Shown: positions 1 to 8,912 of the stretch, in pieces
Position numbering within the stretch: position 1 is the stretch's first letter
Layout: each line of letters starts with the position of its first letter
From: Gluconacetobacter diazotrophicus PA1 5
GTDB taxonomy: Bacteria; Pseudomonadota; Alphaproteobacteria; Acetobacterales; Acetobacteraceae
Assembly (NCBI RefSeq): GCF_000067045.1
Contig: NC_010125.1
Coordinates: 708,001-772,000, forward strand
Length of the DNA: 64,000 nt
Direction: 5' to 3'
Made by a program: the position numbers and the translations under genes
The notes under the pieces: generated by a model
Seen by the model: the letters and a program-made list of their open reading frames with translations, nothing else
The model's database searches: none
Told to the model about the DNA's origin: nothing

Positions 1-998
<998 letters not shown>

Positions 999-1029
999 CC
1001 GGCCCGATCCCGCGCAAGGAAGTCAGTTG

Positions 1030-1452
1030 ATGCCGATTAAGGTCGAGATCGTCAGCCCCGAGAAGGTCCTCTTCTCGCGCGCGGTCGACATGGCGCTGAT
1101 CCCGGGCCTGGAGGGCGATATCGCCGCCATGCCCGACCATGCGCCGATGATGCTGCTGCTGCGCGGTGGTGTCGTCGAACTGCATCAGGACGGGGCGGTG
1201 ACGGACCGGTTCTTCGTGGCCGGCGGCTTCGCCGACATGACGGAGACAAGCTGCACCATCCTGGCCGACCAGGCGACCGCGCTGTCCGACCTGTCGGTCG
1301 AGGCGGCCCAGGCCCGTCTGGCGGAACTGGAAGCCTCGTACGACAAGGCCGACAAGATGAACGTGCCGGTGCTGGACCTGCTGATGGCCAAGATGCAGTC
1401 GGCCCGCGCGGAAATCGAAGCGGCGGGCGGCCCAGCGGTCCAGGGCGCGTAA
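1030..1452 (+). CDS. atpC: F1F0 ATP synthase subunit epsilon
   Basis: Central-stalk epsilon subunit, which couples rotation and restrains ATP hydrolysis. The product is 140 residues, normal for the family: an N-terminal beta-sandwich (PIKVEIVSPEKVLFS to about residue 85) and a C-terminal helical hairpin. I chose the ATG at 1030, not the TTG directly before it, because it is 7 bases from an AAGGAAG ribosome-binding site. It is the last gene of the operon and is followed at once by an intrinsic terminator. Confidence 0.95.
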   Translation: MPIKVEIVSPEKVLFSRAVDMALIPGLEGDIAAMPDHAPMMLLLRGGVVELHQDGAVTDRFFVAGGFADMTETSCTILADQATALSDLSVEAAQARLAELEASYDKADKMNVPVLDLLMAKMQSARAEIEAAGGPAVQGA

Positions 1453-1479
1453 CCGCCCCCGTTTGACGCAAGACGATGG

Positions 1480-1504
1480 CAGCACCCTTCGGGGTGCTGT
1501 TTTC
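1480..1504. terminator. Intrinsic terminator after atpC
   Basis: Stem CAGCACCC / GGGTGCTG around a TTCG tetraloop, followed by TTTTCGTTT. It ends the atp operon. It also lies just beyond the end of the convergent queF and could serve both strands. Confidence 0.9.
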
Positions 1505-1538
1505 GTTTGGGGTTCGTAGAGGCCGCTTCAAAAATCCT

Positions 1539-2018
1539 TCAGCCCCGCCCGCGATATCCCGGCACGTCCTGCGCCGGAATCCACACGCCCTCGGGTGCCG
1601 GCCCGGTCTGCCAGAACACGTCGATCGGCATGCCGCCGCGCGGGTACCAGTACGCCCCGATCCGCAGCCAGACCGGTGACAGCAGATCGACCAGCGTGGT
1701 CGCGATCTGGATCGAGCACGCTTCGTGGAAGGCGCCATGGTTGCGGAAGCTGGTCAGGAACAGCTTCAGCGACTTGCTCTCGACGATCCACTGGTCGGGG
1801 ATGTAGTCGATGACCAGATGCGCGAAATCCGGCTGCCCCGTCACCGGACACAGCGAGGTGAATTCCGGGGCGGTGAACCGGACCACGTAGCGACGTCCGG
1901 GATGCGGCGCGGGCACGCGCTCCAGCGTCGCGTCTTCCGGGCGGGCGGGTTGGATCGTGGCCTGGCCCAGCTGGGTCAGGGTCTGGCTGCCATCGTCCGG
2001 GCGGGTGGGTGCGCTCAC
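1539..2018 (-). CDS. queF: NADPH-dependent 7-cyano-7-deazaguanine reductase
   Basis: Reduces preQ0 nitrile to preQ1 amine in queuosine biosynthesis for tRNA modification; cytoplasmic. At 159 residues it is the short, unimodular QueF form. Visible features are the nucleophilic Cys57 in [11 protein letters not shown] with Asp64, the family signature ESKSLKL at 80-86, and the substrate-binding His98-Glu99 pair. Translation appears to start at a GTG (2018). The gene stands alone and is convergent with atpC. No other queuosine genes are in the window. Confidence 0.95.
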   Translation of the reverse strand: MSAPTRPDDGSQTLTQLGQATIQPARPEDATLERVPAPHPGRRYVVRFTAPEFTSLCPVTGQPDFAHLVIDYIPDQWIVESKSLKLFLTSFRNHGAFHEACSIQIATTLVDLLSPVWLRIGAYWYPRGGMPIDVFWQTGPAPEGVWIPAQDVPGYRGRG

Positions 2019-2124
2019 GTCTCGTATCCTTGCGCTTGGGGGTAGGGGGGTGATGTCAGAGCGGGACCGCCGCCGTCAAGCGCCGGGTCTTCGCACCGAC
2101 CGTGGCCCATGATAACAGGACGGA

Positions 2125-3306
2125 ATGGCGCGCACATCCAAAGCGGGTTTTCCCGATCCGGTCCTGATTACCACCACTGAAGACCTGACGGGGGTCGTCG
2201 AACGCCTGCGGCGCGAGCCGTTCGTTTCGATCGATACCGAATTTGTCCGCGAACGGACCTACTGGCCCGAACTGTGCCTGGTACAACTGGCCGGCCAGGA
2301 CGAGGTCGTGGTGGTGGACACGCTGGCCCCGGGCATCGACCTGGCCCCGCTGGGGGTCCTGCTGGACGACCCGGAGGTCGTCAAGGTCTTCCACGCGGCG
2401 CGGCAGGATTTGGAAATCTTCCTGTACCTCTTTGGTCATTTGCCGGCCGCCCTGTTCGATACCCAGGTCGCGGCGATGGTCGCGGGGTTCGGCGACCAGG
2501 TGGGGTACGACAATCTGGTCGCCTCGCTGACCGGCGCGCATATCGACAAGGCGCACCGGTTTTCCGACTGGTCGGCGCGCCCCCTGTCCGAGGCGCAGAT
2601 CGCCTACGCCGCCGCCGACGTCACGCATCTGCGGACGGTCTATCAATTGCTGCTCGAACGGCTGGAGCGCGAGGGCCGGCTGGACTGGGTGGCGTCCGAC
2701 CTGGCCGTCCTGTCCGATCCCGCGACCTTCCGCCCCGATCCCGAAACCCTGTGGGAGCGGATGCGGCCCCGGACCTCGAACCGGCGCATGTTGGGCGTGC
2801 TGCGGGCCATTACCGCGTGGCGCGAGCGCGAGGCCCAGCGGGTGAACGTTCCGCGCCAGCGGCTGCTGAAGGATGAAAGCCTGCTGGAAATCGCGGCCAC
2901 CGCCCCGGCGGATGTCGATGCCCTGGCCCGCATTCGCGGCGTGTCGCGCGGCTTCGCCGAAGGCAAGAGCGGCACCGGCATCCTCGAAGCCGTGGCGGCC
3001 GCCCGGGCGCTGCCCGACGGCGCCCTGCCGCGCCAGCAGAAGGGCAAGGAGGGGCCCCGCCCGTCGCCGGCGCTGGTCGCCCTGCTGAAGGTCCTGCTGG
3101 CTGCCTGCTGCGAGGAACATGACGTGGCGCCGCGGCTGGTCGCCTCGTCCGAGGACCTGGACCGCCTGGCGCTGGAGCCCGAGCCCGACCTGCCGCTGCT
3201 GCAGGGATGGCGCCGCACGGTGTTCGGTGACGAAGCCCTGGCCCTGAAGGACGGCCGGATGCTGCTGGGGGTCGATGGCACCCGCGTCAAGCGCATTCCC
3301 GCCTGA
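2125..3306 (+). CDS. rnd: Ribonuclease D
   Basis: 3'-5' exoribonuclease of the DEDDy class that trims tRNA and other structured RNA 3' ends. The product is 393 residues. The exonuclease motif I, SIDTEF, carries Asp37 and Glu39; motif II is in FHAARQDLEIF; the motif III Tyr/Asp pair is in IAYAAADVTHL. A C-terminal HRDC-like helical region follows (about 215-300). The ATG at 2125 gives the usual N-terminus; an upstream open frame has no such homology. A short intrinsic terminator follows the stop. Confidence 0.95.
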   Translation: MARTSKAGFPDPVLITTTEDLTGVVERLRREPFVSIDTEFVRERTYWPELCLVQLAGQDEVVVVDTLAPGIDLAPLGVLLDDPEVVKVFHAARQDLEIFLYLFGHLPAALFDTQVAAMVAGFGDQVGYDNLVASLTGAHIDKAHRFSDWSARPLSEAQIAYAAADVTHLRTVYQLLLERLEREGRLDWVASDLAVLSDPATFRPDPETLWERMRPRTSNRRMLGVLRAITAWREREAQRVNVPRQRLLKDESLLEIAATAPADVDALARIRGVSRGFAEGKSGTGILEAVAAARALPDGALPRQQKGKEGPRPSPALVALLKVLLAACCEEHDVAPRLVASSEDLDRLALEPEPDLPLLQGWRRTVFGDEALALKDGRMLLGVDGTRVKRIPA

Positions 3307-3325
3307 CAGGTCGCGCACCTGTTTT
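3306..3325 (+). terminator. Short intrinsic terminator after rnd
   Basis: Six-base stem ACAGGT / ACCTGT with loop CGCGC, then TTTT. It begins on the last base of the rnd stop codon. Weak but well placed. Confidence 0.6.
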
Positions 3326-3355
3326 ACAGGGGTTGCGAACAGGTTATGCCCAGCC

Positions 3356-3364
3356 TTGTCCACA
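3356..3364 (+). promoter_or_regulatory. DnaA-box-like site upstream of gcrA
   Basis: TTGTCCACA differs from the canonical box TTATCCACA at one base. It overlaps a perfect inverted repeat CCACAA-GATT-TTGTGG (3360-3375), and CCACAA recurs at 3392-3397. In Caulobacter DnaA activates gcrA, so the location is meaningful, but binding here is inference. Confidence 0.4.
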
Positions 3365-3383
3365 AGATTTTGTGGTGGAATGG

Positions 3384-3412
3384 TTGAGTCGACCACAAGA
3401 TAGGCTTAATTT
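3384..3412 (+). promoter_or_regulatory. Putative gcrA promoter containing a GANTC methylation site
   Basis: A -35-like TTGAGT (3384-3389), a 17-base spacer and a -10-like TAATTT (3407-3412), 31 bases before the gcrA ATG. The -35 box overlaps GAGTC (3386-3390), a GANTC site of the kind methylated by CcrM in alphaproteobacteria. The hexamers match only moderately. Confidence 0.4.
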
Positions 3413-3442
3413 CCGCCTATTCTTCGTAAGGAGAGATGGGGC

Positions 3443-4141
3443 ATGGCAATGGAATGGACCGAGGAGACGATCGCGCGTCTTCGCGAGCTTTGGCAGCAGG
3501 GGCTGTCGACGGCCGAGATCGGGCGTCAGCTTGCGGTGACGAAAAACGCGGTCGTGGGCAAGGCGCATCGTCTTGGCCTTCAGTCGCGTCCGTCCCCGAT
3601 CCGCAGGCCCCCGGCACCCGCCCGGGCGATGGAACAGAAGGCGACGACCCCGACACCAGTGCCCGCAGTGGCGCCCGTTGTCGCGTCATCCCCTGCCGCT
3701 CCGACCCCCGTCGCCTCTCCGGCCATGGCGTCGGACAGCGTGACGCCCGTCGCAGCGGCGGAGCCCCGTCCGGCGACCGTGGCGCCGGCCGTCGTCGCCG
3801 AAATCCGTCCCGCGCCGCAGGGTTCCGCGCCCCCGGCTGCCGTGGCTCCGTCCTCTCCGCAGCCGGTTTCTCCGGCGCCGGCGCCGGCGACCGAAAGCAA
3901 GGCCGAAAGCACGGTGGAAGCCCGCGCGGCCACCCGGCCGGAACCGCGTGCCCCGCTGCGTGCCGTTACGGCTCCGGCCCCGCGCCGCAGCGGCCTGACC
4001 TGCTGCTGGCCGCTGGGCGACCCGGGTACGCCGGGCTTTCACTTCTGCGGCGGCACGCCGGTACCCGGCAAGCCGTACTGCGCCGAACACGCGCAGCTTG
4101 CCTATGTCAAGCTGCGCGACCGGCGGGACAACGTCGCCTGA
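3443..4141 (+). CDS. gcrA: GcrA-family cell cycle regulator
   Basis: Transcriptional cofactor that binds RNA polymerase sigma70 and acts at CcrM-methylated promoters; specific to alphaproteobacteria. The N-terminal helix-turn-helix is MEWTEETIARLRELW through GKAHRLGL (about 3-46). A long low-complexity Pro/Ala linker (about 50-185) follows, then the conserved C-terminal sigma-interacting segment with CCWPLGDPG, FCG and YCAEH. At 232 residues it is longer than the ~170-residue Caulobacter protein because of the linker. The ribosome-binding site AAGGAGAG precedes the ATG. A terminator follows. Confidence 0.93.
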   Translation: MAMEWTEETIARLRELWQQGLSTAEIGRQLAVTKNAVVGKAHRLGLQSRPSPIRRPPAPARAMEQKATTPTPVPAVAPVVASSPAAPTPVASPAMASDSVTPVAAAEPRPATVAPAVVAEIRPAPQGSAPPAAVAPSSPQPVSPAPAPATESKAESTVEARAATRPEPRAPLRAVTAPAPRRSGLTCCWPLGDPGTPGFHFCGGTPVPGKPYCAEHAQLAYVKLRDRRDNVA

Positions 4142-4166
4142 CGGCTTCGCACGCTGGAACAGGATC

Positions 4167-4208
4167 AAAAAAACCGTTGTGGATCGCAGGGTCCACAACG
4201 GTTTTTTT
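4167..4208. terminator. Bidirectional terminator between gcrA and bactofilin
   Basis: Ten-base perfect stem CCGTTGTGGA / TCCACAACGG (4174-4183 and 4192-4201), with A7 before and T7 after. It can therefore terminate both gcrA and the convergent bactofilin gene. Confidence 0.93.
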
Positions 4209-4276
4209 ATTTTGGAAATACCGTCGTTACTGCTGCGACGTCCGCGTCGCAGCAGTCCGGCGAATGAGATCGTCCG

Positions 4277-4936
4277 TCAGATCGGTTCGGGCACTTCGGG
4301 CGCGACCGGGGTTTCCGGGGCCGGGGCCTCGGCGGCGGCCGACGCCGGCGTGGTGATCATCTCAAGCTGGCCGGTGACCTGCCCGCCATCCTCGACCTGC
4401 AGCCGGCGGCATTTCGCCTTGCCCAGCAGGCGGCCGGTGGACCGGATGGTCAGGCTGCCGCGCACGGTCAGGGTGCCGTCGATGGTGCCGGCCAGATCCG
4501 CGTCCTCGACCTCGACCTCGCCACGGAATATGCCGCCATGGGCGACCTGCAGTTCATGGGCGTGGATCATCGTGGATTCGACCGTGCCCTCCACAACCAG
4601 GCGCTCGGCATCCTGGATGGTACCCTGCACGCTGATCCCGCGCCCCACGACCAGCGTCCGGCGTTCGGCACTGTCCTTGCGCGGCGACGCGGCCATGCCG
4701 GTGCGCGGCGGCGGAACGGCGCCGGGGCCGGGCGGCGGAGCGGGCGGGAACGGGGCACGGGCCATGGGGGCATTCTCCTTGGGCGGAACGGCAGGGGCGG
4801 ACGGTGCGCCGGGACCGGATGCGGCGGCGGAACGGGGGGACGAAACACCGGCAGGCGGCGGCGGGAAGCTCGTCTGCGGACTGGCGGGACGGCCCGGGGG
4901 GGCTGCTTCGTCTTCTGGTTTGCGTCGTTTGAACAA
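4277..4936 (-). CDS. Bactofilin-family polymer-forming cytoskeletal protein
   Basis: Bactofilins self-assemble into filaments that scaffold cell-envelope enzymes. The protein has 219 residues. A positively charged start (MFKRRKPEDE) and a long Pro/Ala-rich N-terminal tail lead into the bactofilin (DUF583) beta-helix at about 93-190, with repeated hydrophobic/Gly turns such as VVGRGISVQGTI, LVVEGTVES, GIFRGEVEVED and GTIDGTLTVRGSLTI. A short Ala/Pro/Glu tail ends it. It is monocistronic and convergent with gcrA; any functional link between them is not evident. Confidence 0.85.
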   Translation of the reverse strand: MFKRRKPEDEAAPPGRPASPQTSFPPPPAGVSSPRSAAASGPGAPSAPAVPPKENAPMARAPFPPAPPPGPGAVPPPRTGMAASPRKDSAERRTLVVGRGISVQGTIQDAERLVVEGTVESTMIHAHELQVAHGGIFRGEVEVEDADLAGTIDGTLTVRGSLTIRSTGRLLGKAKCRRLQVEDGGQVTGQLEMITTPASAAAEAPAPETPVAPEVPEPI

Positions 4937-5194
4937 AAGATACCCCGCTGAGTGTCGTGGGTGGGGCCGGGCGGGGGCCCGGCCGGTCGGAGGATTTTTT
5001 CGAAAAACGGTGTGGGCAACGATTACACGCCCGGATTGGGCCCGAACAAGCCTGAAGCGTCAAGCTTACGGACAAGAAATGTGTGCCATTGCGACCGTGC
5101 CGCTCCGATGTTAGCGAAAGGGCGCGTTTGATTGATGATCTTGGTTATTTAATGGCACGGCGTCGGAAAATCCGGTCCGCGCGGGAGGAATGGA

Positions 5195-6211
5195 ATGTCT
5201 GTGACGAACGGCGACGCCGCAAAGGATTGTCGCTTCGACCTGCTGGGGATCGGCAACGCGATCATCGACGTCCTGGCACCGGTCGATCCGGCCTTCCTGA
5301 CCGAGCATGACATGATTTCCGGCAGCATGATGCTGATCGACGCCGAGCGTGCCGAAGCCCTGTACAACAAGATCCATCGCGAACGCGAAATGGGCGGCGG
5401 GTCGGCTGCCAACACCTGCGTCGTGGCATCCAACATGGGCGCGCGGGTCGCCTATCTGGGCAAGGTCGCGGACGACGCCCCGGGCCGGACCTTCGCGGCC
5501 GACCTGCAGGATTCCGGCATCTTCTTTCCGTCCTCGTTCCTGACCGGCCGCATCGCGCAGGAACAGCCGACGGCGCGCTGCCTGGTACTGGTCACGCCGG
5601 ACGGCCAGCGGACCATGAATACCTATCTGGGGGCCTGCGTCTCGTTCGGGCCCCAGGACGTCGTGGAGGAGGTCGTCGCCAGCGCCTGCGTGACGTATCT
5701 GGAAGGGTACCTGTTCGATCCCCCGCACGCGCAGGACGCATTCCGCCATGCCGCGTCGCTGGCCCACGGGGCAGGGCGGCAGGTGGCGCTGTCGCTGTCC
5801 GACCCGTTCTGCGTCGCCCGCCATCGCGATGCGTTCCGCGAGCTGGTGCGGGGCCATATCGACATCCTGTTCGCGAACGAGGAGGAAATCTGTTCGCTGT
5901 ACCAGACCGAGGATTTCACGACGGCGATGGAGCACGCCGCCGCCGACACGCATTTCGCCGTCGTGACCCGCTCCGGCCAGGGCAGCGCCATCATCCGGGA
6001 GGGCGAGCGGATCGACGTCCCCCCCGTGGCGACGCAGGTGGTCGATACCACGGGCGCGGGTGACGCCTATGCCGCCGGCTTCCTGGCGGGCTGGACCTCG
6101 GGCCGCACGCTTGAGGAATGCGGCCGGCTGGGCAGCGTCGCGGCGTCCGAGATCATCTCGCATTACGGCGCGCGTCCGCTGGTCAACCTGCGCCAGGACA
6201 TGGAACTGTAG
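5195..6211 (+). CDS. PfkB-family carbohydrate/nucleoside kinase, probable adenosine kinase
   Basis: Cytoplasmic ribokinase-superfamily kinase; alphaproteobacterial members with this N-terminus (LLGIGNAIIDVLAPV) are usually annotated adenosine kinase. The product has 338 residues. PfkB signature 1 is around the EMGGGSAANT glycine-rich segment (about 68-80). Signature 2, VVDTTGAGDAYAAGF, near residue 280, contains the catalytic Asp and anion hole. The ATG at 5195 was chosen over the ATG at 5190 because GGGAGGA is otherwise too close. The substrate (adenosine or another nucleoside/sugar) cannot be fixed from sequence. Confidence 0.85.
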   Translation: MSVTNGDAAKDCRFDLLGIGNAIIDVLAPVDPAFLTEHDMISGSMMLIDAERAEALYNKIHREREMGGGSAANTCVVASNMGARVAYLGKVADDAPGRTFAADLQDSGIFFPSSFLTGRIAQEQPTARCLVLVTPDGQRTMNTYLGACVSFGPQDVVEEVVASACVTYLEGYLFDPPHAQDAFRHAASLAHGAGRQVALSLSDPFCVARHRDAFRELVRGHIDILFANEEEICSLYQTEDFTTAMEHAAADTHFAVVTRSGQGSAIIREGERIDVPPVATQVVDTTGAGDAYAAGFLAGWTSGRTLEECGRLGSVAASEIISHYGARPLVNLRQDMEL

Positions 6212-6418
6212 CCTCCGGAAGGCTGCGGGGCGCGCGTCTGATACCTGCCCTGTGCGTGGCCGGGGCGCCGGCCGCGAAGTTTCGCGTGCAATCCGCGTGC
6301 GTCCCCTCTATCAACCCCGGGAATACGGAATCATCTGCGGGTCGGCCGTGGCGCAAGGTGCGCGGGCCGGCCGGCACGCCCGTCGGGTGCCCGCGAAGGA
6401 AGTCAGGTCACACACGTT

Positions 6419-8242
6419 ATGGATATTCGCAATATCGCCATCATCGCCCACGTCGACCATGGCAAGACCACGCTGGTTGACCAGTTGCTGAAGCAGTCGG
6501 GCTCGTTCCGCGAAAACCAGCACGTCGCCGAGCGTGCGATGGACAGCAACGACCTGGAACGCGAACGCGGCATCACGATCCTGGCCAAGTGCACGTCGGT
6601 GGTGTGGAAGGACACCCGCATCAACATCATCGATACGCCGGGCCACGCCGATTTCGGCGGCGAGGTCGAGCGGATCCTCAGCATGGTGGACGGCGCCGTG
6701 GTGCTGGTGGACGCGGCCGAGGGCGCGCTGCCGCAGACCAAGTTCGTGGTCGGCAAGGCGCTGGCCCGCGGCCTGAAGCCGATCGTGGTGGTGAACAAGA
6801 TCGATCGCGGCGACGCCCGCCCCGACGAAGTGCACAACGAGATCTTCGACCTGTTCGCCGCCCTGGGCGCGAACGACGAGCAGCTCGATTTCCCGATGCT
6901 CTTCGCCTCGGGCCGCCAGGGCTGGGCGGATGAGGAACTGGAGGGCGCGCGCAAGGACCTGGCCCCGATGTTCGACCTGATCGTGCGGCACGTTCCGCCG
7001 CCGCAGGTGGATAAGGACGCGCCCTTCGCCATGGTCGCCACCATCCTGGAAAACGACAACTTCCTTGGCCGCGTGCTGACCGGCCGCGTCGAGCAGGGAC
7101 GCGCCAAGGTCAACATGCCGGTGCGCGTGCTGCGTCCCGACGGCTCGGTGGTCGAAACCGGACGCCTGACCAAGCTGCTGTCCTTCCGCGGACTGGAGCG
7201 CGTGCCGGTGGAGGAAGCCGAGGCCGGTGACATCGTCGCGGTCGCGGGCCTGTCCGAGGCGACCATTCCCGAAACCATCGCCTCGCCCGAAATCACCGAG
7301 CCGCTGGCCTCGACCCCCGTCGATCCGCCGACCCTGTCGATGACCTTCCGCCTGAATGACGGCCCGCTGGGCGGCCGCGAGGGCAAGAAGGTGACGTCGC
7401 GCCAGATCCGCGACCGCCTGTTCAAGGAAACCGAGGGCAACATCGCCATCCGCGTGACCGACAGCCCCGAAAGCGAGGCGTTCGAGGTCGCGGGCCGTGG
7501 CGAACTGCAGCTTGGCGTGCTGATCGAGCAGATGCGCCGCGAGGGTTTCGAACTGACCATCGGCCGCCCCCGGGTGCTGTTTCGCACCAACGAGGAGACC
7601 GGCGAGCGCGAAGAGCCGTTCGAAGAGGTCCTGATCGACGTCGACGAGCCCTATTCGGGCGTGGTGGTCGAGAAGATGGCGCAGCGCAAGGGCCTGATGC
7701 AGGACATGCAGCCGTCGGGCGGCGGCAAGGTGCGCCTGACCTTCCTGATCCCGTCGCGCGGCCTGATCGGCTATCACGGCGAATTCCTGACCGACACGCG
7801 CGGCACGGGCATCATGAACCGGCTGTTCGCCGGCTACCAGCCCTGGGCCGGCGCGATCGAGGGGCGTCGCAACGGGTCTCTGATCTCGTCGGAAGACGGG
7901 GCGACGACGCAGTACTCGCTGTTCTCGTTGCAGGAGCGCGGGACCCTGTTCGTCGATGCGGGCGAAAAGGTCTATGTCGGCATGATCATCGGCGAGCATT
8001 CGCGTGAGAACGACCTGGAAGTGAATCCGGTCCGCGAAAAGAAGCTGACGAACATCCGCGCCGCCGGCAAGGACGACGCGCTGCTGCTGACCCCGCCCCG
8101 GAAGATGAGCCTGGAACAGGCGATCGCCTATATCGAGGACGACGAACTGGTCGAGGTCACGCCCAGCGCGGTGCGAATCCGCAAGCGCTACCTGGACCCG
8201 CATGAGCGCAAGAAGCGCGACCGCCAGGGCGCCTCGGCCTGA
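6419..8242 (+). CDS. typA: Ribosome-associated GTPase TypA/BipA
   Basis: Translational GTPase that binds the ribosome and is needed for stress adaptation and 50S assembly. The 607 residues are typical. The G domain has G1 AHVDHGKT (10-17), the switch region ERERGITI, G3 DTPGHADFGGEV and G4 NKID. EF-G-like domains II, III and V and the TypA-specific C-terminal domain follow. The nearest AAGGAAG is about 17 bases upstream, an unusually long spacing, but the conserved MDIRNIAIIAHVDHGKT start leaves little choice. It is monocistronic; no clear terminator was seen. Confidence 0.96.
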   Translation: MDIRNIAIIAHVDHGKTTLVDQLLKQSGSFRENQHVAERAMDSNDLERERGITILAKCTSVVWKDTRINIIDTPGHADFGGEVERILSMVDGAVVLVDAAEGALPQTKFVVGKALARGLKPIVVVNKIDRGDARPDEVHNEIFDLFAALGANDEQLDFPMLFASGRQGWADEELEGARKDLAPMFDLIVRHVPPPQVDKDAPFAMVATILENDNFLGRVLTGRVEQGRAKVNMPVRVLRPDGSVVETGRLTKLLSFRGLERVPVEEAEAGDIVAVAGLSEATIPETIASPEITEPLASTPVDPPTLSMTFRLNDGPLGGREGKKVTSRQIRDRLFKETEGNIAIRVTDSPESEAFEVAGRGELQLGVLIEQMRREGFELTIGRPRVLFRTNEETGEREEPFEEVLIDVDEPYSGVVVEKMAQRKGLMQDMQPSGGGKVRLTFLIPSRGLIGYHGEFLTDTRGTGIMNRLFAGYQPWAGAIEGRRNGSLISSEDGATTQYSLFSLQERGTLFVDAGEKVYVGMIIGEHSRENDLEVNPVREKKLTNIRAAGKDDALLLTPPRKMSLEQAIAYIEDDELVEVTPSAVRIRKRYLDPHERKKRDRQGASA

Positions 8243-8567
8243 CCGCGTCCCGCTTTAACCGGGCGTTTTCAAGGTGTTTCCACGTGGTCGGGTGATCCGC
8301 CCGGCCACGTGCCGGCCACGGGCCCGGACATATTTCGGAAGTGATATAATTCGTAATGTTTTTATAATTGCGAATCCGTGGCCCTGACGGCACAACCCTA
8401 TCCTGGGGTTTTTCTTGATAAATTTTAATGCGAGACGGACGCGGTGCGGCGTGCTAGCAACGGCGGGCACGGACCGTGTGCGGCGCTGTACTTTTGCCCG
8501 ACTTGGGAAAGCCTCTCCGATTACTGGTCTGGGCCTTGGGATGACGTCCTGATTCTGGAGAGATTCA
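8243..8567. other. Intergenic region with an AT-rich patch
   Basis: No gene recognised. Bases about 8335-8430 are far richer in A+T than the surroundings and contain two TATAAT hexamers (8345-8350 and 8363-8368), neither with a convincing -35 at the right spacing. The region presumably holds the promoter of the small secreted protein that follows. GGAGAG at 8556-8561 is that gene's ribosome-binding site. Confidence 0.5.
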
Positions 8568-8810
8568 ATGATCGTTTCGACTCGTCGGTTCTTGGCCGCC
8601 GTTGCTACCGTTGCCCTGATGGGCGCCGCTGTCCCGGCGATGGCGCAGGAAACCCCGGCGGCTCCGGCAGCGCCCGCCGCCCCGGCCGCGCCCGAGGCTG
8701 CTCCGGCCGCGCCGGCCACCCCGGCTGCTCCGGCGACTTCCAGCGAAGCGCCGAAGAAGCACTCGCATCACGGCTCGCACCACAAGAAGGCCACCGCGCC
8801 TTCCAAGTGA
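8568..8810 (+). CDS. Small secreted Ala/Pro-rich protein with a His/Lys tail
   Basis: Eighty-residue protein of unknown function. Residues 1-26 form a clear Sec signal peptide ending in PAMA-QE. The mature part is an APAAPAAP-type low-complexity stretch (about 28-62), then a basic His-rich tail with HSHHGSHHKK. The tail could bind metal or anionic envelope polymers; this is inference. A good ribosome-binding site, its own leader region and a strong terminator argue that it is a real, independently transcribed gene. Confidence 0.75.
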   Translation: MIVSTRRFLAAVATVALMGAAVPAMAQETPAAPAAPAAPAAPEAAPAAPATPAAPATSSEAPKKHSHHGSHHKKATAPSK

Positions 8811-8857
8811 TCGGCTGATCGCACGGCGGCGGGGCTTCGGCCCTGCCGGCACGAAAG

Positions 8858-8890
8858 AGCGGGGACGGTTTGCCGTCCCCGCTTTTTTTG
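8858..8890 (+). terminator. Strong intrinsic terminator
   Basis: Stem AGCGGGGACGG / CCGTCCCCGCT with loop TTTG, followed by T7. It terminates the small secreted-protein gene and lies between it and the convergent porin-like gene. Confidence 0.93.
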
Positions 8891-8912
8891 TCACCGCCGC
8901 ATGCCGGGACGA

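Noticed and set aside
3436-4356. A 306-codon forward frame overlapping gcrA in another frame, and similar frames over the bactofilin
   Set aside because: Low-complexity Arg/Gly/Ala translations. The real GcrA and bactofilin frames carry the conserved motifs and ribosome-binding sites.
8345-8368. Two TATAAT hexamers upstream of the small secreted protein
   Set aside because: Neither has a recognisable -35 at 16-18 bases, and the surrounding sequence is generally AT-rich, so I do not call a promoter.
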